The notes under the pieces are model-generated. The model saw only the letters and a list, made by a program, of their open reading frames with translations, had not been told where the DNA came from and did not search any database. From assembly GCA_023437885.1 (NCBI GenBank), contig JAEZFH010000340.1, positions 1 to 8,269 on the forward strand: a stretch of 8,269 nt of DNA, in the 5' to 3' direction. Origin of the DNA: Bacillota bacterium (lineage in GTDB: Bacteria > Bacillota > Clostridia > Lachnospirales > Lachnospiraceae). Numbering within the stretch: position 1 is the first letter of the stretch; every line of letters starts with the position of its first letter. Positions 1 through 5,459 of the stretch are shown piece by piece. A program made the position numbers and the translations under genes.

Positions 1-432
1 ATGTATAGCGGGACAGGAACGATTGCACAGCTTCTGGCACCGGTGGCAAGCAAGGTCACCGGGGTAGAGATTGTGGAGGAGGCTGTAGCGGCTGCGAAAG
101 AGAATGCAGCCTTGAATGGATTAAGTAATTGTGAATTTATTGCAGGAGATGTGTTAAAGGTTATTAATTCTTTGGAGGATAAGCCGGATATTATTGTTCT
201 TGATCCACCGAGAGATGGGATTCATCCTAAGGCGTTGGAAAAGATAATAGGGTTTGGTGTAGATAAGATGGTATATATTTCGTGTAAGCCGACTTCGTTG
301 GTGAGGGATTTGGAGGTACTTCAGACACAGGGGTATCAGGTGGAGAAGGTTTGTGCGGTGGATATGTTTCCGGAGACAAATCACGTTGAGTGCGTGATAA
401 TGATGACGTATTGTGGTTCTGAGGGAAAGTGA
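1..432 (+). CDS. rlmD: 23S rRNA (uracil-5-)-methyltransferase, C-terminal part (RlmD/RumA/RlmCD family), 5' end outside window
   Basis: This SAM-dependent enzyme makes 5-methyluridine in 23S rRNA (U1939; the Firmicute RlmCD type also methylates U747). Only the C-terminal 143 residues are present; family members run to about 450, so the ATG at base 1 is an internal Met within the SAM-binding motif, not the true start. Visible motifs, numbered from base 1, are SAM motif I YSGTGTIAQ (2-10), an acidic ribose-binding loop around E23, DPPRDG (68-73), the catalytic-nucleophile motif ISCKPTSL with Cys95, and the closing FPETNHVE with Glu130, matching the general-base Glu of RumA. The frame is intact to the TGA. 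A two-hairpin terminator region follows. The last 17 or so codons (ECVIMMT..EGK) recur in degraded form twice downstream, which marks this 3' end as a probable integration site. The family call is very secure; RlmD versus RlmCD specificity cannot be decided. Confidence 0.95.
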   Translation: MYSGTGTIAQLLAPVASKVTGVEIVEEAVAAAKENAALNGLSNCEFIAGDVLKVINSLEDKPDIIVLDPPRDGIHPKALEKIIGFGVDKMVYISCKPTSLVRDLEVLQTQGYQVEKVCAVDMFPETNHVECVIMMTYCGSEGK

Positions 433-440
433 GGCAGGTC

Positions 441-460
441 AACCACTATATGTAGTGGTT
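441..460 (+). other. Hairpin just after rlmD stop codon
   Basis: AACCACTATATGTAGTGGTT forms an 8-bp perfect stem with a TATG loop, beginning 8 bases after the rlmD stop. Its counterpart at 5416-5433 is a perfect palindrome lacking two bases. There is no U-tract of its own beyond TTTT, so it may stabilise the 3' end of the message or serve as a recombination or attachment structure rather than act as the main terminator. Confidence 0.6.
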
Positions 461-478
461 TTGGAGTAAAAAATGAGC

Positions 479-520
479 AAAAAACAGGGCCGAAAACTGC
501 ATTTTTTGGCCCTGTTTTTT
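479..520 (+). terminator. Rho-independent terminator of rlmD
   Basis: AAAAAACAGGGCC (479-491) pairs perfectly with GGCCCTGTTTTTT (508-520). The stem continues inward through GAAAA/TTTTTT to a short CTGCAT loop, and the right arm ends in six T. It is a strong terminator for rlmD; the A-rich left arm makes it potentially bidirectional. The homologous terminator at 5460-5493 has a different but still paired stem. Confidence 0.85.
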
Positions 521-545
521 GGAGCGTTTTATAGATGACATAGGG

Positions 546-578
546 GTAATATTGATGATGACAAGCGCAAAGGGTAAA
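546..578 (+). pseudogene. Relic of a second rlmD 3' end
   Basis: In one frame these bases read V-I-L-M-M-T-S-A-K-G-K, matching the last residues of the rlmD gene at 1-432 (VIMMTYCGSEGK) and of the other relic (VIMMTNSVSKGK). ATATTGATGATGACA is the most conserved stretch. The frame then runs on to a TAA at 615-617 without further similarity. It begins 5 bases after the ATAGATGACA end box of repeat unit A, so two rlmD tails stand head to tail about 150 bp apart. The match is short, and it is supported mainly by its position and the repeated pattern. Confidence 0.6.
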
Positions 579-734
579 AGTCATACTGATTCACATTTGT
601 TAAAAACTACGAAGTAAAGAATATATATACGTTAAAATGTTAAGTTCGGTGACCACTTTTATTATCAGGATAATATGCTTTAGCACATGAAGTAGTAATT
701 TAAAAATTGTTGTTATAAAAAGCACTATTTTCTG

Positions 735-765
735 TTGACATCAACGTTACGTAAATGCGTACAAT
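735..765 (+). promoter_or_regulatory. Promoter with 19-bp spacer and central dyad (MerR-type)
   Basis: A consensus -35 TTGACA (735-740) and -10 TACAAT (760-765) are separated by 19 bp instead of 17. The spacer contains the palindrome TTACGTAA (747-754). A long spacer with a central dyad is the hallmark of promoters activated by MerR-family regulators, which distort the DNA to realign the two boxes. It would start transcription near 772, about 45 bases before the gene at 816. The operator core differs from that of the two MerR promoters around the ABC genes, so it probably answers to a different regulator, and none is encoded beside it. Confidence 0.6.
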
Positions 766-815
766 TAAATCACAGTATATAAATATGTATTTGACTTTAA
801 AATAGGGGTGAAAAA

Positions 816-1265
816 ATGAGTAGAGCAAGCAAAACACATGAAATAGAGGAAACTATAATTTGCCCAGAATGTGGCGCTCCCAAGGTAAACGGCATGGATT
901 GTTGGGAGCAGTTTGGAGGAGTTCTGGCATGGGAAGCCGATGACTCTGAACTTCTTGCTGAGCATTTTAAGACAGTTGCTTCGTATAATCTCCAGCACCC
1001 TTCACAATTCACAGACAGGGTGCTTGCTGAATTACGGGCTGTTTTTATTGAACATTTGGATAACGGGCTGCCTATCATGGAAATTAGAAAGCGAATAGGG
1101 AAAGTAAGTGAAGGCAAAAATCGCGTACTTAAAGATAAGTCGGAAAGACATCCAGTTCAACATTATTGGAGAATGACGATATCAGATGTGTATATCCCGA
1201 GTCATCCAGAAAATGCCGCCAAGCGGGTAAGGGAGTGGGCAGCGGTTATACGTCAAGAGCTTTAG
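816..1265 (+). CDS. Conserved protein of unknown function with zinc-ribbon-like N-terminus (DUF5946-like)
   Basis: A 149-residue protein of unknown function, which I recognise with moderate confidence as DUF5946-like. The N-terminus carries CPECG (Cys16, Cys19) and DCWEQF (Cys29), then EHF (His50) and YNLQHPSQFTD (His61), which together suggest a small metal-binding module. The rest is mixed helix, including an FIEHLDNGLPIMEIRKRIGK stretch and a basic, Arg/Lys-rich middle. There is no signal peptide and no membrane segment, so it is presumably cytoplasmic. The start is supported by AGGGGTG five bases upstream of the ATG. It stands alone, with its own 19-bp-spacer promoter and no partner gene, between two rlmD-derived repeat scars, which suggests cassette-like acquisition. 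A stress- or drug-induced role is only a guess from the promoter type. Confidence 0.8.
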   Translation: MSRASKTHEIEETIICPECGAPKVNGMDCWEQFGGVLAWEADDSELLAEHFKTVASYNLQHPSQFTDRVLAELRAVFIEHLDNGLPIMEIRKRIGKVSEGKNRVLKDKSERHPVQHYWRMTISDVYIPSHPENAAKRVREWAAVIRQEL

Positions 1266-1344
1266 TTAGAATAAGATTGTAGATAGATTTTTTAAAACTC
1301 TTAAATTCGTCTGTTATATATTATTGGCCGATAATCATAATGGT

Positions 1345-1371
1345 TTACCTACCTATTAGGTGGGTAGGTAA
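1345..1371. promoter_or_regulatory. Orphan operator-like dyad
   Basis: TTACCTACC (1345-1353) and GGTAGGTAA (1363-1371) form a perfect 9-bp inverted repeat around a 9-base centre, which itself contains a small ACCTA/TAGGT dyad. There is no T-run, so it is a poor terminator. The size and symmetry suit a dimeric repressor such as a TetR-family protein, but no such regulator and no clear promoter lie next to it. It may be an operator left behind when its gene was lost. Confidence 0.4.
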
Positions 1372-1418
1372 CTAAATGCTCATTTTTGGTCTCCTTTATT
1401 TTATCATTCACAGCAAAT

Positions 1419-1457
1419 CATTTTGATACTGTTTCTTGGGGCGTTTCATAGATGACA
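1419..1457 (+). repeat. Repeat unit B: partial copy of the rlmD-downstream end box
   Basis: CATTTTGATACTGTTTCTTGGGGCGTTTCATAGATGACA-like DNA aligns with the ends of unit A (500-540) and unit C (5473-5512) over about 40 bases, with two missing bases and a few substitutions. The gene tail and the paired terminator arms are absent. It ends at the same ATAGATGACA boundary as the other copies and then goes into unrelated DNA. Confidence 0.7.
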
Positions 1458-1513
1458 GGAGGCGTTAAAGACTGGAGTGACTAAAGCCTACATAAACAAC
1501 TTTATCCTGGGTT

Positions 1514-1567
1514 ATATAAAAATAACAGGTGTATTTTCATTCGAAAATACACCTGTTATTTTTATAT
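1514..1567. terminator. 25-bp perfect hairpin, probable bidirectional terminator
   Basis: Bases 1514-1538 are the exact reverse complement of 1543-1567, with an ATTC loop. The outer part of each arm is A/T-rich, giving a U-tract in both directions, and the GC-containing core is AACAGGTGTATTTTC/GAAAATACACCTGTT. It would insulate the ABC operon promoter from read-through. The absence of any mismatch in 25 bp is unusual for an ordinary terminator. Confidence 0.7.
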
Positions 1568-1653
1568 CATTTTTAGAATAAATTCAAGCTTTACAGCTGT
1601 TCCATTAAAAGACTGGATTGCGGGAGAGCTAGAAATAAATCTTGAAAAAATAC

Positions 1654-1684
1654 TTGACTCCAACCTTAGGACATACCTTAGATT
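1654..1684 (+). promoter_or_regulatory. MerR-type operator-promoter of the ABC exporter genes
   Basis: -35 TTGACT (1654-1659) and -10 TAGATT (1679-1684) are separated by 19 bp. The sequence from ACTTGACTCCAACCT onward matches the promoter of the MerR gene at 3515, and the spacer holds the CCTTAGG core typical of MerR operators. Transcription would start near 1691, giving a leader of about 40 bases before the ATG at 1732 and ruling out the upstream TTG at 1642 as a start. The shared operator implies that the MerR/TipAS protein encoded at 3566 activates this promoter. Confidence 0.8.
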
Positions 1685-1731
1685 TATATTCGAGCCATGG
1701 AATTGGCGAAAAGAAGTATGGAGGTGTGTTT

Positions 1732-2679
1732 ATGAAATTAGATCAGGTCATTAAGGTAGAAAACTTGAAAAAGACTTATAAAGGTAGCATTCAAGCGATT
1801 GACGGACTTAGCTTTGAGGTTGACAAAGGAAGCATATTCGGGCTTGTTGGTCCGAATGGCGCCGGAAAATCCACAACAATAAAAATAATGACTACACTCA
1901 CTAAAGCAGACAGCGGTGTGGTTAGAATTGGAGATTATGACGTAAATACTGAACCGAATCTTGTAAGAAAAATCATTGGCTGTGTTTCACAAAATTCAGG
2001 TGTTTTCCGAGATGGAACTGCACGTGAAAACTTAATGTTACAAGGTGAATTATACGGTATGCGCGGTCGTGAGTTAAAAACCCGTGTAGCTGAGCTGCTG
2101 GGCAATTTTGGATTAAGTGAAGCAGCAGATCGAATAGCTGCAACTTATTCCGGCGGTATGCTCCGTAAACTGGATGTTGCATTGGGGTTAATTCATCGGC
2201 CGCAAATTCTGTTTCTGGATGAACCCACAACGGGATTAGATCCAGAAGCATGTTCTTCCTTATGGGAAATCATTTTGGTCATGTCTAAACAAGAAAATGT
2301 TACAGTTTTGCTTACTACGCATTATTTGGAAGAAGTTGATCGACTGGCAGATAAGCTTGCAATCGTAAATACAGGAAAAGTCATAGCGGAGGGAACACCC
2401 GCATCCTTAAAGGAAGCCTTGAATGAGGATATGATTCATATATCACTGGATAGTACAGCGGAACTTCAAGCCGATATCCTTGAAAAAGCCTTGTCTTCAT
2501 TAAGAAACATCTTTAGCGTTGAAATTGACGGCAATACAATCAAACTACGTGTGGCTAATGCCTCATCCACTTTGGTTGATGTTCTTCAAGCACTCGCCGC
2601 TCCCCAAATCCACGTTCTAAATGCATCTGTTATTCCACCGACGATTGATGATGTGTATCTTAAATACACAAAGAAGTGA
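1732..2679 (+). CDS. ABC transporter ATP-binding protein, DrrA-like drug exporter subunit
   Basis: A cytoplasmic ATPase of 315 residues that would power drug or peptide export with the permease encoded just downstream. All nucleotide-binding motifs are intact: Walker A GPNGAGKST (40-48), Q-loop Gln87 in VSQNSG, signature YSGGM (139-143), Walker B ILFLDEP with catalytic Glu164, D-loop GLDP (168-171) and switch His197 in TTHYLEE. After residue 225 or so comes the extra C-terminal domain seen in DrrA/CcmA-type ATPases (DUF4162-like), closing with PPTIDDVYLKYT. The start at 1732 has GGAGG seven bases upstream; the longer frame from TTG 1642 would begin inside the promoter. A gap of 53 bases separates it from the permease, so co-transcription is likely. 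The DrrA-like family is clear; the substrate cannot be read from the sequence. Confidence 0.93.
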   Translation: MKLDQVIKVENLKKTYKGSIQAIDGLSFEVDKGSIFGLVGPNGAGKSTTIKIMTTLTKADSGVVRIGDYDVNTEPNLVRKIIGCVSQNSGVFRDGTARENLMLQGELYGMRGRELKTRVAELLGNFGLSEAADRIAATYSGGMLRKLDVALGLIHRPQILFLDEPTTGLDPEACSSLWEIILVMSKQENVTVLLTTHYLEEVDRLADKLAIVNTGKVIAEGTPASLKEALNEDMIHISLDSTAELQADILEKALSSLRNIFSVEIDGNTIKLRVANASSTLVDVLQALAAPQIHVLNASVIPPTIDDVYLKYTKK

Positions 2680-2732
2680 AACGGCGAAATAGAAATTTAG
2701 AAAATATTAAATAATGAAAGTAGGGATAAATC

Positions 2733-3497
2733 ATGTTAAGAATCATTTGGAAGATGACATTACGAAGGCTGTATCCACTGTTAAAAAATCCGGTTGCCAT
2801 TATTATATCAATGTTTCAGTCGATAATATGGCTGGTGCTGTTTGGAAATTTATTTTCAGGTGTTACTAAGATATCCGGATTTGAGTATAATTCGTACATT
2901 GCATATATGCTTCCGAGCATTATAATAATGAACGCACTTTTTATCGGCATCTACCTTGGGTTAGGAACAATTTCCGATTTACAAAGCGGTGTATTACAGC
3001 GGTTTTTAGTAGCACCTATCGGAAGACTGAGCATCGTATTTAGTGACTTACTTTATCTTATTGCTCTTCAATTTATCCAATCAGTAATACTTATTTTGAT
3101 TTCTCTTTTAATGGGAGTCAGACTACCATTCGGTTTTTGGGGAGCATTATTGTATATTGTTGTGCCAATTATATTTGCTATGGCTGTGGGTTCCCTATCC
3201 ATCAGTACGGCACTAATAACTAAAAAGCATGAATCTATGATAAATGTAATGGTATTTTGCTCATTGCCGCTGATGTTCTTATCTTCCGCCTTTATGCCGC
3301 AGGAATTAATGCCGAAATGGATAAGCTGGATTAGCAAAATCAATCCTGTCGATTGGACAGTAAGTCTGGAGAGAACTGTGACTAGCAGCTATGGATTTTT
3401 AGGTTGGATGCATTATGCTGTCTTGCTTCTCGTGTTTGTAACCGTAAGTGTAGGCTTCTGCACATACTCGTTCAACCTATATAGGCATTCCATATAA
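2733..3497 (+). CDS. ABC-2 type permease, DrrB-like drug exporter subunit
   Basis: Membrane subunit of 254 residues, the usual length for the family, with six predicted transmembrane segments at about 21-42, 56-79, 103-128, 134-160, 170-188 and 227-247. Two family landmarks are visible: the cytoplasmic coupling region VLQRFLVAPIGRLSIVFSDLL (87-107), and the LSSAFMPQELMPKWISWISKINPVDW region (183-208) near the last membrane segment, characteristic of ABC-2/DrrB permeases. The start has an AGGGA ribosome-binding site about 8 bases upstream. It should dimerise and pair with the ATPase encoded upstream. No terminator separates it from the MerR gene, which nevertheless has its own promoter 18 bases after the permease stop. 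Confidence 0.92.
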   Translation: MLRIIWKMTLRRLYPLLKNPVAIIISMFQSIIWLVLFGNLFSGVTKISGFEYNSYIAYMLPSIIIMNALFIGIYLGLGTISDLQSGVLQRFLVAPIGRLSIVFSDLLYLIALQFIQSVILILISLLMGVRLPFGFWGALLYIVVPIIFAMAVGSLSISTALITKKHESMINVMVFCSLPLMFLSSAFMPQELMPKWISWISKINPVDWTVSLERTVTSSYGFLGWMHYAVLLLVFVTVSVGFCTYSFNLYRHSI

Positions 3498-3514
3498 AAA
3501 CATTAAAAAGACAC

Positions 3515-3545
3515 TTGACTCCAACCTAAGGTAAGAGTTTATACT
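3515..3545 (+). promoter_or_regulatory. MerR-type autoregulatory operator-promoter of the TipAS-family regulator
   Basis: -35 TTGACT (3515-3520) and -10 TATACT (3540-3545) have exactly 19 bp between them. The spacer contains an imperfect dyad, ACTC..ACCTAAGGT..GAGT, centred on CCTAAGG. It shares ACTTGACTCCAACCT with the promoter at 1654. Transcription would start near 3552 and leave a leader of about 14 bases, so the promoter can only belong to the MerR gene. Autoregulation is standard for this family. Confidence 0.85.
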
Positions 3546-3565
3546 TGATTACGAGGTGAAGTCAA

Positions 3566-4303
3566 ATGTCCTATACAGTACATGAAGTAGCTAAACTTTC
3601 CGGTGTAACAATTAAGACATTATACCACTATCAAAAGGTCGGATTATTGATGCCGGAAAGTGTGGCTGAAAATGGTTATCGCTATTATGGAGATAAAGAA
3701 TTAAAACGATTGCAACAGATTTTATTTTATCGCGAGTTGGATTTTTCTTTGGAAAATATAAAAACCGCATTGGACAATGTACCGGATCGGCTGAATTGCC
3801 TTATCGAACAGTATTCTATGTTAAAAGCTAGGGAGCAAAGACTTACCGATATTTTACGTACGCTTGAGGAAACAATCCAACACGAACAGAAAGGAGTACC
3901 GATGAGTAAGGAAAAAATGTTTAACGGATTAAACAAAAAGGAATGGGAGGAAGCAATTAATTATCAAAATGAGCATTTGCAGGAAAAATACGGCTATGAG
4001 ATTGATACAAGCGAAATCAATGCAGATGCAATGAATGAAAAAGCCAATGAAGCAGTTGAATTTATATCATTTATGGCAGCCTCACTGAAGAATGGTGTCA
4101 GTGTAAATGACAAGAGTGTATCAGATGCAATTGAAAAGCATATCAAGTTCATGCAGCAGGATATGAGCATTGATGCAAATGGTTTTGCAGCTCAAACGAG
4201 GTTTTTAATGACAGATGATTTCCACAGGCAAATGATCGAAGGACAGCAGACAGGCTTAAGCTATTATATTTGCTTTGCAGCAGAAAGCTATGCTGCTAAA
4301 TAA
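3566..4303 (+). CDS. MerR-family transcriptional activator with TipAS drug-recognition domain
   Basis: A 245-residue regulator built like Streptomyces TipAL and Bacillus Mta. The N-terminal winged helix-turn-helix (1-70) shows the MerR signature YTVHEVAKLSGVTIKTLYHYQKVGLL and GYRYYGDKELKRLQQI. A dimerisation coiled coil follows (about 72-108), then a TipAS-type all-helical domain (about 115-245) that binds thiopeptides or other hydrophobic drugs in known members. Two cysteines are present (78 and 236); I cannot tell whether Cys236 corresponds to the drug-reactive Cys of TipA. The start at 3566 has GAGGTGA six bases upstream. A second strong start at codon 113 lies exactly between the two domains. 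The gene sits behind the ABC pair, and matching operators precede both, so it is very likely the drug-responsive activator of the exporter. Confidence 0.93.
   Translation: MSYTVHEVAKLSGVTIKTLYHYQKVGLLMPESVAENGYRYYGDKELKRLQQILFYRELDFSLENIKTALDNVPDRLNCLIEQYSMLKAREQRLTDILRTLEETIQHEQKGVPMSKEKMFNGLNKKEWEEAINYQNEHLQEKYGYEIDTSEINADAMNEKANEAVEFISFMAASLKNGVSVNDKSVSDAIEKHIKFMQQDMSIDANGFAAQTRFLMTDDFHRQMIEGQQTGLSYYICFAAESYAAK
3890..3904 (+). promoter_or_regulatory. Internal ribosome-binding site and start for a stand-alone TipAS domain
   Basis: AAAGGAG (3890-3896) stands five bases before an in-frame ATG (3902) at codon 113 of the MerR/TipAS gene, on the linker between coiled coil and drug-binding domain. 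Translation from here would give a 133-residue free drug-binding domain ending at 4303. The tipA gene of Streptomyces lividans is known to produce such a short form (TipAS) from an internal start, which sequesters the drug. The site is as good as the gene's own ribosome-binding site. Confidence 0.65.
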
Positions 4304-4728
4304 AGCTAAATATGAAGTCTGTTTTAGTCCTTTCAGTGAAATTTTGATTTTGTAGTTTTGCTAAAGGATAGAAAACAAAAGAAGAAGTGTGTTAATGTCG
4401 GTGATAAAATGAATAAAAGTGTCGGCTTAAAAGTTGTAGATTTGTAGAGGGAGAGCAAATAAAAAGGCTACACTCCTTCGAAGAATACTTCGGGGGGAAG
4501 GGTGGCAGCGGTATATGAACATGAAGCACCTTGAAAATTGTGACACAGAATTTTGCGTAAAATTCTTGACAGCACCTCCGACTTTCGTGTCTTTACAGGC
4601 GGGGACATTACATGGTATAGTCTTAATAAGACTCGTAAACCCACATATTTCCATGAGTTGATGAATTCAATCCAATAAAGTATAAGCATAAAATTGAGAT
4701 GTTATGATCAATTAAAGGAGGAGTAAAA
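4304..4728. other. Gene-free stretch with dyads and a possible promoter
   Basis: I find no convincing gene on either strand; the minus-strand frames here look like no known protein. Visible structures are a CGAAG/CTTCG hairpin (about 4475-4497, extendable with G-U pairs), a perfect dyad AGAATTTTGCGTAAAATTCT at 4547-4566 flanked by GTGACAC and TTGACAG, and a possible promoter with an overlapping dyad at 4592-4633. The GTGACAC-dyad-TTGACAG arrangement vaguely recalls terminal DNA of IS256-type insertion sequences, but I cannot confirm this. Confidence 0.5.
4592..4633 (+). promoter_or_regulatory. Possible promoter with operator-like dyad upstream of the VOC gene
   Basis: TTTACA (4592-4597) and TATAGT (4616-4621) lie 18 bp apart, and the dyad AGTCTTA-A-TAAGACT (4619-4633) overlaps the end of the -10 box and the expected start point. 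A repressor bound there would block transcription. The leader to the gene at 4729 would be about 100 bases. Neither box is a perfect match, so this is tentative. Confidence 0.35.
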
Positions 4729-5253
4729 ATGACTAACAACATAAAACATAGGGGTGTGTCGGGGAAATATACAAATAATGGAACGCCCAAAGGCTTTACA
4801 TCTATTACTCCATTTATAGTAGTGAAGAACCCTTCTGAAGCGATAGAGTTCTATAAAACGGTTTTCAATGCAACGGTTAAGGATATCACTGAATACCCTG
4901 ATGGGAATGGCAACAAAATAATTGTTCATGCAGAATTGGATTTTGGAAATGGTTTTTTGCAACTGGGAGCGGCGAACCCGGCATATAATTTAACCTTACC
5001 GCCAGATGATGACAAGGCGTGTTATTCTTTAGGAATTTACGTCATTGATGTTGATGAGGTATTTGAAAATGCGGTAGAAAGAGGAGCAAAAGTAAGGGAA
5101 CCGATTGCAAATTTCGTTTCAGGCGATCGATTTGGAAATATATTGGATCCTTTTGGAGTAAGATGGTCTATTATGACTAGGATTGAGGATTTATCAGAGG
5201 AAGAAAGTAGTCGTAGGGTTGCTGAATGGGCCAAAAGCTTCAAAGGAGAATAA
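4729..5253 (+). CDS. VOC-superfamily protein (glyoxalase/bleomycin-resistance, PhnB-like)
   Basis: A 174-residue cytoplasmic protein of the vicinal-oxygen-chelate superfamily. It shows two beta-alpha-beta-beta-beta halves: 22-82, opening with GFTSITPFIVVKNPSEAIEFYKTVF, and 98-150, with YVIDVDEVFENAVERGAKV and SGDRFGNILDPFGVRWSIMTR. His67 in the first half is a candidate metal ligand. The C-terminal tail EDLSEEESSRRVAEWAKSF is common in uncharacterised PhnB-like proteins. The start is fixed by a near-perfect AAAGGAGG seven bases upstream. Family members range from glyoxalases and dioxygenases to proteins binding bleomycin or fosfomycin, so the reaction cannot be named. Its position in a resistance-rich island makes an antibiotic-related role possible but unproven. 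It has no operon partner. Confidence 0.88.
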   Translation: MTNNIKHRGVSGKYTNNGTPKGFTSITPFIVVKNPSEAIEFYKTVFNATVKDITEYPDGNGNKIIVHAELDFGNGFLQLGAANPAYNLTLPPDDDKACYSLGIYVIDVDEVFENAVERGAKVREPIANFVSGDRFGNILDPFGVRWSIMTRIEDLSEEESSRRVAEWAKSFKGE

Positions 5254-5357
5254 ATTCAATTCCGAGATTATGAGGTTGAAAAAGCAATCTTTTGAAAAAA
5301 CACTCTACCACCAAAGAGCTGCCAGTTTCATTCGGCATCATGAAAACCGTTATAAGG
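5254..5357. other. Short spacer between VOC gene and rlmD relic
   Basis: I see no gene, hairpin or promoter here. An open frame runs through the spacer from inside the VOC gene into the rlmD relic, but it has no ribosome-binding site and its protein resembles nothing except for the last 13 or so residues, which come from the rlmD tail. The boundary where similarity to rlmD begins is at about 5358. Confidence 0.5.
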
Positions 5358-5407
5358 CACGTTGGTACGTAATAATGATGACGAATAGTGTTTCTAAGGG
5401 CAAATGA
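5358..5407 (+). pseudogene. Relic of the 3' end of an rlmD homologue
   Basis: CACGTTG-GTACGTAATAATGATGACG matches CACGTTGAGTGCGTGATAATGATGACG of the intact gene, apart from one missing base in the Glu codon. The frame then reads VIMMTNSVSKGK and stops at the same place as the intact VIMMTYCGSEGK. Differences in the last codons show it came from a related but not identical rlmD gene. No rlmD sequence is recognisable upstream of 5358, so this is a displaced or imported tail. Confidence 0.8.
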
Positions 5408-5415
5408 AGCGGGTC

Positions 5416-5433
5416 AACCACTATATAGTGGTT
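5416..5433 (+). other. Palindromic hairpin after the rlmD relic
   Basis: AACCACTATATAGTGGTT is a perfect 18-base palindrome, the counterpart of the 20-base hairpin at 441-460. The CCACTATA and TAGTGGTT halves are the same; only two central bases differ in presence. Confidence 0.6.
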
Positions 5434-5459
5434 TTGGAGTGAAAAACGGGTAAAAATTG

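Larger units (their letters stand above)
382..540 (+). repeat. Repeat unit A: rlmD 3' tail plus downstream terminator region
   Basis: This unit runs from the CACGTTGAG codons of rlmD through the stop codon, two hairpins and the end box ATAGATGACA. The same order of elements recurs at 5358-5512: gene tail, GGTCAACCACTATA hairpin, TTTTGGAGT, terminator, GGA..TTT.ATAGATGACA. The two units have nearly equal length (159 and 155 bp). The end box and the DNA just before it recur a third time at 1419-1457. The sequences downstream of the three end boxes are unrelated to one another, so the ATAGATGACA box looks like a junction. That this is the intact, chromosomal copy is inferred from the intact gene attached to it. 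Confidence 0.85.
1266..1653. other. Gene-free stretch between the DUF5946-like gene and the ABC module
   Basis: I see no credible coding region here. The stretch holds, in order, an isolated dyad (1345-1371), a partial rlmD-downstream repeat ending in ATAGATGACA (1419-1457), and a long perfect hairpin (1514-1567). Two related 15-16 base direct repeats flank the hairpin: TTAAAGACTGGAGTG at 1465-1479 and TTAAAAGACTGGATTG at 1605-1620. This is what a junction between two separately acquired pieces would look like. Confidence 0.7.

Noticed and set aside
765..1117. Minus-strand open frames opposite the DUF5946-like gene
   Set aside because: They are shadows of a gene with a good start, ribosome-binding site and promoter on the + strand.
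1642..1731. N-terminal extension of the ABC ATPase from TTG 1642
   Set aside because: It overlaps the -35/-10 promoter (1654-1684), has no ribosome-binding site, and the family starts near MKLDQVIKVENLKK at 1732, which has GGAGG at proper distance.
4320..4370. Terminator after the MerR/TipAS gene (TCCTTT...AAAGGA)
   Set aside because: The stem is only six or so pairs with a loop of more than 20 bases and no proper T-run, so I do not call it a terminator.
4427..4962. Minus-strand open frames upstream of and across the VOC gene
   Set aside because: No ribosome-binding sites, low-complexity or Cys-rich nonsense proteins, and overlap with a clear + strand gene.
5183..5407. Open frame overlapping the end of the VOC gene
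   Set aside because: No ribosome-binding site, and its first part is the VOC gene in another frame. Only its last residues are meaningful, as the rlmD relic, which is reported separately.
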